The position numbers and the translations under genes are program-made. A stretch of 64,000 nucleotides of DNA from Pseudomonas sp. CFBP 13711 (lineage in GTDB: Bacteria; Pseudomonadota; Gammaproteobacteria; Pseudomonadales; Pseudomonadaceae), in the NCBI RefSeq assembly GCF_014842265.1, contig NZ_JACYVI010000005.1, forward strand, positions 184,518-248,517. The letters are read 5' to 3'. This document shows positions 18,521 to 26,529 of the stretch, one piece after another. Position 1 is the stretch's first letter; each line of letters begins with the position of its first letter. Below the pieces are notes generated by a model that was given only the letters and a program-made list of their open reading frames with translations, made no database searches and was not told where the DNA came from.

Positions 18521-19660
18521 ATGATTGATAGTCCAGGCTCAAAATCACCTCAGGTGCTCCCCCCAGCATTCATATATTTCCCGCCAGTCTCGCTGCTTGT
18601 AGAAGTCATTTTCGGTGCGACCGCACTGGAACGAGCTTATGAGGGAAATCCTCAGGTGACCGCACACTGGCCCAGCTACAAAAGCTTGAAAAAATGGTTT
18701 CTAGGGAAGGTATTTTGCGCTCCTACTAGACCGTCTAGCTTGCGATCATTGGATGAAATGGGAGGAGATATGCAGGCTGCCGGGTTCATCGTGCCTGATA
18801 TTGTCTGGCAACCCCATTGCGAATGGACCTCACTACTTAAGCAAGGTCTGCTGAGAGATCACCGCTCCATCGCTATGTGGGCAGGGCGTTTAGAGTGCGA
18901 CCTTGAACTGGCAGTCAGCTTTGTCAATCTTCCAGATGTGAGTGATCGCATACAGGCGATCATCCAATGTCCCTTGATTCATGAACTAGGCGCTCCTAGC
19001 AGTTGGGAGCGTATGACATCCAAGCAGTGGGTGGGAGATGAGGTAGCTCTCCTGCACTCTTCGTTGCTTAAGCACAATCGCATTGCTGACGCCTACAGCT
19101 GCTTTGTACGGTTCTTGGCGTGGGTGGTGGTCGATGTGAGTCTTCAGCATTGGCAAAAAGTCGTCGCGGCTGGACAGGAACACGATGTTTTGCTGCTGAC
19201 ACTCGTGCCTCGTTTTGACCCTAAAACCTATGAATGGACTCGACCACTTGGAACTCAGCTCCGAGAGCTGGCAATACACGCAGGTTACGATCGCCAGAGG
19301 GCGCCCAGTGTGTTTCTAGGCGAACTCTGGTCGAGCGTGGCGGGACTGGCCGAGGAAAAGGAACGCACCTTGCGCAAGTGGGAGGCCGAGAAGCCTGTAC
19401 GGCCTAGAGACAGCAGCATTAACAGTTTGCTCGCCAGCATTGAGTCACAACTTCAGAAATATGGAGGTATGTGGGCTGAAAGCGACGTGCATCGCCGGCG
19501 CTTTCAATTCGCTTGGGCGATGATTGCTATATTGCGAGACATGCAGCGGTTGGGGTTGCCGGATGTGCTTATCGATGAGGTTTTCAGTTGCTATGCGCTG
19601 GAGTACCGCCTCGCGCGAGACAAACTCTGCAAGCCTATAGCCTGTTGGCAGGCGTGTTGA
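18521..19660 (+). CDS. Uncharacterised 379-residue protein
   Basis: I do not recognise this protein. It has no signal peptide or membrane span and no obvious catalytic motif. It is Trp-rich and mostly alpha-helical, with a motif YFPPVSLLVEVIFGATALERA near the N-terminus, a central SSWERMTSKQWVGDE and a C-terminal helix pair. The ATG at 18521 is preceded by GAAGGGTG. It follows the PD-(D/E)XK gene on the same strand, with 515 bp between, so a functional pairing is possible but not shown. A long intact frame among relics suggests selection. Confidence 0.65.
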   Translation: MIDSPGSKSPQVLPPAFIYFPPVSLLVEVIFGATALERAYEGNPQVTAHWPSYKSLKKWFLGKVFCAPTRPSSLRSLDEMGGDMQAAGFIVPDIVWQPHCEWTSLLKQGLLRDHRSIAMWAGRLECDLELAVSFVNLPDVSDRIQAIIQCPLIHELGAPSSWERMTSKQWVGDEVALLHSSLLKHNRIADAYSCFVRFLAWVVVDVSLQHWQKVVAAGQEHDVLLLTLVPRFDPKTYEWTRPLGTQLRELAIHAGYDRQRAPSVFLGELWSSVAGLAEEKERTLRKWEAEKPVRPRDSSINSLLASIESQLQKYGGMWAESDVHRRRFQFAWAMIAILRDMQRLGLPDVLIDEVFSCYALEYRLARDKLCKPIACWQAC

Positions 19661-19674
19661 CGCCTGCCTCACAC

Positions 19675-19824
19675 CTAACGCTCATGTTCTCTCTGTTCTG
19701 CGATTTGCCTACCGCGCGAACCCTGATTCTTATCCCAAGTGACATTTGTGCCAGGCGTAACTACGTTGCCATTGCTCATGTCGGCTTCGCGGCTGCCGGT
19801 CGGACGTTTGCGTTTCTCATCCAT
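19675..19824 (-). CDS. Micro-protein of 49 residues, coupled to the preceding one
   Basis: The frame begins MDEKRKRPTGSREADMSN and ends RGRQIAEQREHER. It is basic and probably disordered. Its ATG overlaps the stop of the upstream micro-ORF in a TGATG junction, which indicates translational coupling. No family function is known to me. A longer in-frame extension upstream exists but ignores this coupling. Confidence 0.6.
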   Translation of the reverse strand: MDEKRKRPTGSREADMSNGNVVTPGTNVTWDKNQGSRGRQIAEQREHER

Positions 19825-19952
19825 CAATCTTCGCCTTGGTCTGCGGTTTCTTCCCAATCATCTGGCCGCTCATCCTCACCACGCGATTGCCAGTAAGCGT
19901 CGTTGTTAGGGTTGAGTTGGTTCGAGTGGTTGTCGTCGTTGTGTTTGCTCAT
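19824..19952 (-). CDS. Micro-protein of 42 residues, Asn/Asp/Glu-rich
   Basis: The frame starts MSKHNDDNHSNQLNPNNDAY and continues WQSRGEDERPDDWEE, ending GED. AAGGAAGATAAAA lies directly before the ATG. The text resembles short proteins I recall as widespread in Pseudomonas genomes without assigned function. It is acidic and polar, its partner is basic, and the two are coupled by TGATG. It is too short for most gene finders. Confidence 0.7.
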   Translation of the reverse strand: MSKHNDDNHSNQLNPNNDAYWQSRGEDERPDDWEETADQGED

Positions 19953-20610
19953 TTTTATCTTCCTTTAGATACCGTCGCCCCCGTGGCGACATCGATAGAT
20001 TGCGGCAAACGAGGAGTGATACCGAGGAATCAAAAAAGAAAAATCTCTTGCATCGCCGTCTGGACGCCTATGACTCCAGTAGGTTGAAGGGCTGCCGAGC
20101 TGTTGTTCCAGTAGAAGGTTCTCGACGGAAGAGTCGCGGTTGTTGACGCTGATTTAAAGCGTCGATGAGTCAGTAGCCTAGAAATAGCGGTCTACTTCAG
20201 GCCTTCCTTGGTAAAAATGAAGCGCGGGGTAATTGGGGCAAATGTATTACCTGCAGACCAACGGATTAGTTTGTGGTCCGCTGGCGGTTTGGGGGTGTTA
20301 CAGGTTCAAGCATACCCTGACAAAGCGAGAAGGCGTGGCAGCAACACCTTCTCTTGTCATACGCCTCTGGCCCCGCTGTGGGATGTAAAGGGCTAATGGA
20401 CTGCTCGATCAGGCAGTCCCGGTGGTAACTGCCGCGACCCCGACCGGTCGTTTGAGTATATGGAAGCCTCAAGGCTTATCGTCACCATCACGGATCTTAG
20501 TGAAAACTATCCCCCCTTCGCCCCTGACTCTGCTTGTGAGAGCTAAACTGAGGCCAGTGTTGAGCATTAGCACCCAAGCGCTGCTGCGAGACAACTCTGA
20601 GGGTTTCGCC
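19953..20610. other. Intergenic stretch between divergent transcripts
   Basis: The leader of the micro-ORF pair lies at 19953-20000 and contains an inverted repeat (gtcgcc...ggcgac). Near 20401 a palindrome ctgctcgatcaggcag could act as a terminator or operator. I see no supported gene. Confidence 0.4.
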
Positions 20611-20886
20611 ATGACCATGCCAAATGAACGCACGCGTGCAGTCATCCAAACTGGTAAGTTTCTGCTTGAGCTGTCCCGAGATTCATCGCTGCCCGAACGG
20701 ATACGACGTGATGCCAAATTTCTCCTACGTCACTATCCAGATCAGTTCCAGGTGCTGCTGGCGGGACGTATTGAAGAAGGTTCAGATCCTTTAATATCGC
20801 CAATGGGGCCAGTGTTCAGCTCTTCCATCGAGAACAGCGATTACTCCCCAATCTCCGACGCAGCAGACGCCCAAAGCCCGGAATGA
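20611..20886 (+). CDS. BPSL0761-family small protein
   Basis: This protein has 91 residues from the ATG at 20611 (a second ATG at 20617 is equally possible; GAGGG is upstream). The opening PNERTRAVIQTGKFLLELSR followed by LPERIRRDAKFLLRHYP is characteristic of the BPSL0761 family, short helical proteins scattered in proteobacterial islands with no known activity. The C-terminal 35 residues are Ser/Pro-rich and extra to the usual family length. The stop overlaps the start of the SIR2 gene (ATGA), so the two are translationally coupled and likely act together. Confidence 0.75.
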   Translation: MTMPNERTRAVIQTGKFLLELSRDSSLPERIRRDAKFLLRHYPDQFQVLLAGRIEEGSDPLISPMGPVFSSSIENSDYSPISDAADAQSPE

Positions 20887-21644
20887 ACGACTTGGATAGG
20901 GCCATCGAATCCCTGGCGGCCGCTCGAAAGGTCGTATTTTTCACCGGCGCCGGCATCTCTGCGGAAAGTGGAATTCCAACATTTCGCGACAAGCTCACAG
21001 GCGTTTGGGCGAAACACGACCCTGAAAGGTTGGAAACGGCACGTGCTTTTCGAGAAAACCCTCAAATGGTTTGGGGGTGGTATCTGTGGCGGCGTTTCCA
21101 AGCTGGCCAGGCCCAACCAAACGCCGCTCATCTTTCTATTAGCCAACTGGCAAGCACCGGCAAAAAGGTTTCGATCATCACTCAAAATATAGATGACCTG
21201 CACGAGCGGGCGGGGTCTCAGAACGTCGTGCATTTGCATGGCAGCTTGATCAAGCCGATCTGCTTTGCCTGCAAGCGTCCGGCGTTACTCACGACTGACC
21301 AATTTCAGGTTTCTGCAGAAGGACAATGGGTAGAGCCGCCCCGGTGCACACGTTGCAATGGGAAACTCCGACCTGGTGTTGTGTGGTTTGGAGAGGACCT
21401 GCCTGCAGGTGCTTGGAGAGTAGCAATGGTCGACGTCAAAAATTGCGACGTTCTGATCTCCGTGGGAACGTCAGGATTCGTAAGGCCTGCGGCGGATATT
21501 CCTGAAATCGCATTGGCATCTGGCGCAACAGTTATCCACGTCAACATCGCAGACGTTTGCCTAGGAACCTCAAACGAGTTGATGCTGATGGGCTCGGCCG
21601 CGCAAATGTTGCCTGCGCTATTACAGGCTACAACCTCGATGTAA
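20883..21644 (+). CDS. cobB: SIR2-family NAD-dependent protein deacylase
   Basis: This 253-residue protein fits a class III (sirtuin 5-like) deacylase. Motifs are TGAGISAESGIPTFR (NAD loop, 21-35), QNIDDLHERAG (101-111), catalytic His119 in HLHG, zinc cysteines 127, 130, 155 and 158, and GTSG later on. YLWR (Tyr67, Arg70) is the Tyr-x-x-Arg pair that selects succinyl/malonyl-lysine in this class. The reaction is removal of acyl groups from lysine with NAD consumption. The start overlaps the BPSL0761 stop. A housekeeping role is possible, but location in an island, coupling to a small unknown protein and the decayed copy at 13979 point to a cargo system. SIR2 domains in defence proteins often act as NADases. 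Confidence 0.9.
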   Translation: MNDLDRAIESLAAARKVVFFTGAGISAESGIPTFRDKLTGVWAKHDPERLETARAFRENPQMVWGWYLWRRFQAGQAQPNAAHLSISQLASTGKKVSIITQNIDDLHERAGSQNVVHLHGSLIKPICFACKRPALLTTDQFQVSAEGQWVEPPRCTRCNGKLRPGVVWFGEDLPAGAWRVAMVDVKNCDVLISVGTSGFVRPAADIPEIALASGATVIHVNIADVCLGTSNELMLMGSAAQMLPALLQATTSM

Positions 21645-21859
21645 CTATGGCAGCAGCTCAGCACGATGTGTGAGTGCTTTCACAGCGCTTATTTTGCGGG
21701 TACCCGCGGCTTAGGCGACCCTTTGGATTCGAACAGCAGTCGGCTGTATGCATCCTCCAAACCGTCCGAGTTTGCTTGGGCTCCCGCTCAGTGCGAGAAA
21801 AACCTTAACGTCGTGTCCGGGAGCAGTTGACCAATACAGTTACGACCTGCACGTGGCGA

Positions 21860-22358
21860 ATAAAAGTCAGTTGACGGAGCACGCACTTTACTCGATTGGC
21901 GGGTTGTACGAAGTCGAGCGACACGCCAAGGAAATGAGCGACGAAGACCGCTGGCGATTACGTCAAGAAGCAGCGGCGCCCATCGCTGAAAACTGTATGA
22001 GTAGATGCTCGCCCAACCGGAATTTGTGCCCGAGGGGGCGGCCAAGGCGCTGGATAAAGCCTTAAACGCTGGATAGCGCTGACGCGCTACGTGCAAGGTG
22101 GTGCTGCGCCCATCGACAACAATCATATCGAGAGCGTGATCCGACCGCGGGCGCTTGGGCGGTCGAACCGGTTGTCTGCGGGAGCGCTGCGCAGCGGCAA
22201 GCCCGAGGGCGGGGGCTGCAATGATAAGCCTGATCTAGTCAGCGCGCATCAATGGGCATGACCCATATTCATATCTCGAAGATGCACTGACTTGGCTTCC
22301 AACGCGACGAGCCAGCTAGATTGAGCGACTACTGCCGCATCAGCGTATGCCTGCCTAA
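21860..22358 (+). pseudogene. IS66-family transposase relic
   Basis: Fragments in different frames match IS66 TnpC: ALYSIGGLYEVERHAKEMSD, then ALTRYVQGGAAPIDNNHIES followed by VIRPRALGRSN (the conserved NNxxExxIRP block), and SARINGHDPYSYLEDALTWL to the terminal PHQRMPA. Frameshifts and a stop break it. It belongs to a different IS66 subgroup from the relic at 9880. Confidence 0.8.
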
Positions 22359-22485
22359 TCTGCGCAAGGTGTGTTTGCTGGCCGCTCACGGCTCACTGTT
22401 AATTTACGAGTTGGCTTGGGCTGGCGGATCGAGGTAAATCACTGATCGAGATGTGTCTCGGTAGTGTCTATTTGGCTATAGTGTT

Positions 22486-22794
22486 CTATTTTAGAGGACG
22501 AATGCTGACAAACTTTCCAAAGTAAACGTCTGTCTTTTGCGTGAACAACTCATATGAGAAAATTTCGTCGCCTTGGATTGTGATCATGCCAATATAAACG
22601 ACGGTAACTTCGTTATCTTTTTGAAAGCTGATGCTCATAGGCGATTCTGCACCATGCACGTCCACAACTTGCATCGCCTTGCCTTTAGAGGCAGGGATTT
22701 TTTTTACGTAGAGAGTATCTTCAGTCCTATCGCTTTTAAGGTAAGTCAAAAGCTCAATCGGCTGGTCTTTCGTTAGTTCCATTTGGTGCTCCAT
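22486..22794 (-). CDS. Small protein downstream of the caspase-like gene
   Basis: This protein has 102 residues from the ATG at 22794, chosen over an upstream start because GGGCAAGGAGTGAAA precedes it. It is a beta-rich cytoplasmic protein with no signal peptide; segments include ELLTYLKSDRTEDTLYVKKI and VTVVYIGMITIQGDEIFSYE. I do not recognise a family. It lies 407 bp downstream of the caspase-like gene on the same strand in the same AT-rich block, so it may be a substrate, inhibitor or partner. That link is inference from position only. Confidence 0.6.
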   Translation of the reverse strand: MEHQMELTKDQPIELLTYLKSDRTEDTLYVKKIPASKGKAMQVVDVHGAESPMSISFQKDNEVTVVYIGMITIQGDEIFSYELFTQKTDVYFGKFVSIRPLK

Positions 22795-23201
22795 TTTCAC
22801 TCCTTGCCCAAGCCTCCAGCACTGTGCCCTAAAAAGGCCTCGAAATGCAATCGTTGGGCCACCATCGGCTGCTATGCACCGCAATTCTGCCTGAAGGCAG
22901 TGCTCTGGAGCTAACGAGATGCACGCAGACGTGAGCAAAGCTAAAAATGCACATTATGGGAAAAAAATTCAACTCGTTATTGGACGCTGCCCTCGTTGGT
23001 GCGCAAACCGTCAGGCTCGCCTAAGCAAAAAACTTTACGTTTGTAGGCCTAGGCGCGCAATCAATGTTCATCATTCTCAGATTTCTCGTTATGAGAAGGC
23101 AGGTGAGCAGTGTCGGTAAAAATCTGCATCAAATATGCACATTTTCTGCAAATTGAGGACAATAGGTTAGAGTCCTCAACTGGAAACGCGAGCTTAATAG
23201 G
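22795..23201. other. Spacer between caspase-like gene and small gene
   Basis: It is AT-rich. An inverted repeat GAGGAC (23155-23160) / GTCCTC (23172-23177) just after the caspase-like stop could be a weak terminator. I see no supported frame; an own promoter for the small gene is likely. Confidence 0.4.
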
Positions 23202-23840
23202 CTAGCTAAGCATGCTGATAATTTTTCTATTTTCGTGCATAAATATGTTGAACCCATATTTTGAAGAGGCTCCTGGGACGAGATGTAAAAGTTCAGTCCC
23301 GGCAATCTGAGCCATTTGTGCTGGGGTTTTTTTGCCTTTTCGTCTGCTACTATTTTTTAGATATTGCTCGGCAAGCTTTGAGAAGAAAATCATATCGATT
23401 GCGCTTCCATCAATCCAGTCTACCGATTCTCTGTAGCCTGCGATCCACTCTAGGTTAGTCTTAGGCGCTTCGAGCAAAAATTTTGCTAGATCTTTATTTC
23501 CGGTTAGGCAGGTTCCAAAATAGAGCCCTTTTACTTGCTGGGTTACGTTGTGCATAATGAACATGTTTCTAAGTTCTGTTCTGCTTGTGTACTGTTCGCT
23601 CGCTCCTCCAATAGTTGTACTATCCCCATGAGTTGCAAGATAGACGACTTGAGTTTGGCCGTCGTTGCAGCGCATACTTAAACCTGTTGATAGTGACTTT
23701 GTTTCACTAAACATGTCATAGTAGAAAGCGGAAGGGTTGTCAAAATGAATGCCTGCGAGGGCCTCAAATAATGGTCTGACACTGTGGTTTCCATCGCCCC
23801 ACCAACGTGATTCAATAACTGAAAATACGCACTTAGACAT
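23202..23840 (-). CDS. Caspase-like cysteine protease (candidate)
   Basis: This protein has 212 residues. VVYLATHGDS (His71-Gly72 after a hydrophobic strand) and, 40 residues on, VKGLYFGTCLTG (Cys111 after a strand ending in Gly-Thr) form the His-Cys dyad layout of the caspase/CHAT (clan CD) fold; short solo proteins with H-G and F-G-S/T-C of this kind are known. There is no fused sensor, repeat or membrane domain. In bacteria such proteases act in abortive-infection and gasdermin or CRISPR-linked pathways; here no gasdermin, Avs or CRISPR gene is adjacent, so activator and target are unknown. Its low GC content against the flank indicates transfer. Confidence 0.65.
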   Translation of the reverse strand: MSKCVFSVIESRWWGDGNHSVRPLFEALAGIHFDNPSAFYYDMFSETKSLSTGLSMRCNDGQTQVVYLATHGDSTTIGGASEQYTSRTELRNMFIMHNVTQQVKGLYFGTCLTGNKDLAKFLLEAPKTNLEWIAGYRESVDWIDGSAIDMIFFSKLAEQYLKNSSRRKGKKTPAQMAQIAGTELLHLVPGASSKYGFNIFMHENRKIISMLS

Positions 23841-24063
23841 TTTCTATCCTTATATATTATTAACACGTCCTAAGGGGAGCCAGCTTTGTCGACGACGATA
23901 GCTATAACTCCGGTCTCAGCGCAGCTTACAGACGATCTCTTCCAGTATCGATAGCTGATTCAGAAGCGCTCGGATGATCAGGCAGGCATTCTGGGGCTCG
24001 CCTATGCTTCGTACGAAAAGTCGTCACAGGTAGAATTGCCGCCATGATTGGCTGGAGGCTCGC

Positions 24064-24427
24064 ATGGCAAAGCGTTACTAACTCTCCAATATATCGTGGG
24101 GATGATCAAAGATCTGGTTTCTCCCGGGCAGAGAATGGGGCGACTGAACAGTGATGATCGTCTGATGCTTTATGGAATCCTGTGCTGGTTGGCGGTGTAG
24201 AGAATTTTGGTGACTGGCGCGATGCCGGTGCGTTCGACCAGATACCGGAACGCTTGCACTGATCGATTCGGATTACCTTGATGATCGATTCCATTGCGGT
24301 ACGTGCAACCCGAGCCTCTTCAGATGCCGAAAAAAAGGGGGCCTGAAGAACTGTTAGACTATGCTCTAGGGCGCGGTCGAGACCGCCTGGTAACCATTAG
24401 TCACACAGTCTGCGATGCCAACAGCGT
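24064..24427 (+). pseudogene. IS5-family transposase relic
   Basis: Starting MAKRY-stop-LS, the scattered frames give LVSPGQRMGRLNSDDRLMLY, FGDWRDAGAFDQIPERLH and MIDSIAVRATRASSDAEKKG, ending ALGRGRDRLVTISHTVCDAN. These align with the IS5-type order LVSPxQRMGR...WMIDSTAVRATRASSGAxKKG...ALGRSRGGLTTKIHMLCDANG. Stops and frameshifts are present and the 3' half is missing. Confidence 0.85.
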
Positions 24428-24429
24428 GC

Positions 24430-24831
24430 CTTGGCAAAGGAGTGAAGAACAACATCAGCACGGTGGCGCTGAGCATACCGCCGAAGACTCCAGTGCCGAT
24501 GGCTCTCTTGCTGCTGAACCTGGTCCGCTAGCGAGAAGCAGAGGCAATGTATCAAACATAAACGCCACGATGTCATTATGATAAAGCGCAGCCGCACCCG
24601 TGAAGCATCTAGCAGCGTCCGATGAGTATCTAGTCCATCACGTATCAGGGTTTCTGCCACTTCTACGATAAGAGTTGAGGTTGTTGCTCACAGGCCGATG
24701 ACAATGTTCACGCTGACTTTGAAATATAGATCGTCGGACAATCCCTGCATCGTGCTCAACAACGATGTAACGAACACGCCCATAGGCATTGCAAGCACCA
24801 CGGTCAGGGGAGTCGACCAACTCTCATAGAG
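24430..24831 (-). pseudogene. RND efflux pump (AcrB/MexF-type) 3' fragment
   Basis: LYESWSTPLTVVLAMPMGVF and GLSDDLYFKVSVNIVIGL match the RND permease segment LYESWSIPFSVMLVVPLG... GLSNDVYFQVGLLTTIGL. After a stop the next frame continues TLLDASRVRLRFIIMTS, and a third gives the residue of the SSQRAIGTGVFGGMLSATVLMLFFTPLF region. It is a non-functional piece brought into the island next to its right end. Confidence 0.8.
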
Positions 24832-24987
24832 ACGATTCAGGGTTTCTGTTCGCTCTGCCTCGTCAATGTGCCTAAAGACACGATTCCTCAAATAGTGCTT
24901 CGAACGATCATTAGCGGGCGGGGGATAAGCGAGGGATTGCAGGGTATCGAGCGTGGATTTGTTGATAGGTGGCTGCAAGGGCGGTGC

Positions 24988-25032
24988 CGTCGCAACAATT
25001 TCAGAAACGTCGCATTTATTTAAGAATCCTAC
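24988..25032 (-). repeat. Right terminus of the island with two TGCGACG repeats
   Basis: Read inward from comM, the element begins TGTAGGATTCTTAAAT. Two similar 14-mers, AAATAAATGCGACG (25008-25021) and AAATTGTTGCGACG (24988-25001), are spaced exactly 20 bp, as expected for TnsB/TniA-type transposase binding sites at a Tn7-like end. A 5' TGT terminus is standard for this class. The other end is outside the window, so inverted-repeat identity and target duplication cannot be checked. Confidence 0.65.
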
Positions 25033-25879
25033 AGCCACCCCCGACCAGCGCAGGACCCGACGCCGAGTGATGAGGCTGGCGGAAAGGACGCTGGGGCCAA
25101 CTGGTCAGCGGGGCGTGACTGGCAACCGATTGAATCGCCGCCACCTCCAGCGCTTCGAGTTCATCCAGTGGTGGCAACAGCCCTGGCAAACGGCTCGCGA
25201 GCAGCGTTTTGCCGGTTCCGGGTGGGCCGCTGAAAAGCAGGTTATGCGCGCCCGCGGCGGCCACCAACAGAGCGCGTTTGGCCGCGGTCTGGCCCTGCAC
25301 TTCACTCAAGTCGGGATAAGGCTGTGTCTGCAGAATCAGGCCATTGGATTTATAAGGCGCGATGACCGTGTGCCCATTCAGGTGGGACACCAGCTCCAGC
25401 AGATGACTGACCGCGATCACCTTCAGGCCTGACGCCAGACACGCTTCCTCGGCATTCACCGCCGGCACGATCAACGTGTGGCCCGCCTCCCGCGCAGCGA
25501 GTGCCGCCGGCAGCACGCCCTGTACGGGCCGAATCGCACCGGACAGCGCCAACTCCCCCAGACATTCAATGCCCTCCAGCGCGAGCGTTGGCACCTGCGC
25601 GCTGGCAGCCAGCAAGCCAAGTGCAATGGCGACATCGAAGCGTCCGCCGTCTTTGGGCAAATCGGCAGGGGCCAGATTCAGGGTGATCCGCCGCGCCGGG
25701 AATTCCAACCGACAGTTGAGGATCGCACTGCGCACCCGATCCTTACTCTCCTTGACGGCGCCTTCCGGCAGACCCACCAGCGTCAAGCTGGGCAGCCCGT
25801 TGGCGAGATGGGTTTCAACGGTCACGGCAGGGGCTTCAACGCCAACTTGGGCACGGCTCAGAACGATCGCGAGGGACAT
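25033..25879 (-). pseudogene. comM: comM (yifB), 5' part, truncated by island insertion
   Basis: The first 282 codons of the MCM-like AAA+ branch-migration helicase ComM, needed for natural transformation in other bacteria, remain: start MSLAIVLSRAQVGVEAP at 25879, LPEGAVKESKDRVRSAI, and Walker A FSGPPGTGKTLLASRL. The text ends at SGPALVGGG, where the family continues S-H-P-x-P-G-E. From 25032 on, foreign codons CRILK and a stop follow. The remaining Walker B, sensor and C-terminal domains must lie beyond the left end of the island. The truncated product would lack ATPase function. Confidence 0.93.
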
Positions 25880-25995
25880 GGCTTTCCTTGTAGGCAGCAC
25901 CGCTTCCTGCGGCGAGCTGAAGGATAGTCATTGCTCCAGCGCTTGGCCCCGTGCATGTTCTACGGCATGTGTATGAATGGAAGGAAGGAGGAGTG

Positions 25996-26529
25996 ATGAC
26001 CAGTAATGGAGAGTGGCCTGTGTATCCAGGGGAAATTCCAAGCGAGGAGTTTCTCGAACCGCTGGCCACTACGGTCACCTTTGCCGGGGCACGAGCCTGT
26101 GACTTCGAAGCGCTCGTCGCCATCCGGATTGACGCCATGCGTGAGAGTCTTGGGCGCATTGGTCGCTTCGATCCCGTGCGCGCCCGCGAACGTTTCCGGG
26201 ACGGCTTTTCCCCCGAATTTACTCGCCACATTGTGGTTGCCGGAAAGCGGGTGGGTTTTGTCGTGGTCAAACCGCGCGTTGACGGATTGTTGCTCGATCA
26301 CCTCTACATCAAGCAAGGTGCACAAGGATCAGGAGTAGGTTCGATTGTCCTTCGTCAGATCTTCATGGAAGCGGATGCGGCGTCGCTGGACTTGTATGTC
26401 GGGGCTCTGAAAGAAAGCGCTTCAAACCGCTTTTATACTCGTCATGGTTTTCAGTTCGTCGAAGCGGGCGAATTTGATAACTATTATGTTCGGCACGCTG
26501 CTCAAGGCTGCCCGCCATTGGGTGGCTGA
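25996..26529 (+). CDS. GNAT acetyltransferase spliced onto the HigA N-terminus
   Basis: This protein has 177 residues. AAGGAGGAGTG sits directly before the ATG at 25996. Residues 1-23, MTSNGEWPVYPGEIPSEEFL and EPL, are the N-terminus of a HigA/VapI-type antitoxin (P-x-H-P-G-E-I-L-x-E-E-F-L-x-P-L). From about residue 24 the protein is a complete GNAT domain: FDPVRARERFRDGF, LLLDHLYIKQGAQGSGVGS (acetyl-CoA loop QGAQGSG) and ASNRFYTRHGFQFVEAG (motif B). After the GNAT stop the missing HigA C-terminus resumes in frame at 26530. The acetyltransferase probably uses the antitoxin's translation start. The substrate is unknown. Confidence 0.85.
   Translation: MTSNGEWPVYPGEIPSEEFLEPLATTVTFAGARACDFEALVAIRIDAMRESLGRIGRFDPVRARERFRDGFSPEFTRHIVVAGKRVGFVVVKPRVDGLLLDHLYIKQGAQGSGVGSIVLRQIFMEADAASLDLYVGALKESASNRFYTRHGFQFVEAGEFDNYYVRHAAQGCPPLGG

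Larger units (their letters stand above)
1..25032. mobile_element. Genomic island inserted in comM (right part; left end outside window)
   Basis: Everything left of 25032 interrupts comM. The boundary is where the ComM frame leaves its conserved Gly-Gly-Gly run, at 25033, and DNA starting TGTAGGATTC begins. The island holds candidate defence genes, relics of IS66 and IS5 transposases and broken toxin-antitoxin genes, and several stretches look AT-richer than the flank. comM is an established target of Tn7-like/Tn6022 (AbaR-type) islands. No transposase ATPase or DDE transposase is visible, so those genes should lie left of the window. That the island is a single element rather than a composite is an inference. 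Confidence 0.75.

Noticed and set aside
1..25032. Island mobilised by a tyrosine integrase or a gamma-mobile-trio type system
   Set aside because: No integrase domain is visible and the right end has a TGT terminus with repeated sites typical of Tn7-like elements; cannot be excluded without the left end.
24688..25038. 116-codon frame crossing the island/comM junction
   Set aside because: It begins in comM sequence, spans the transposon end and runs into an RND fragment, so it is a chance fusion. Only the RND-like part is meaningful.
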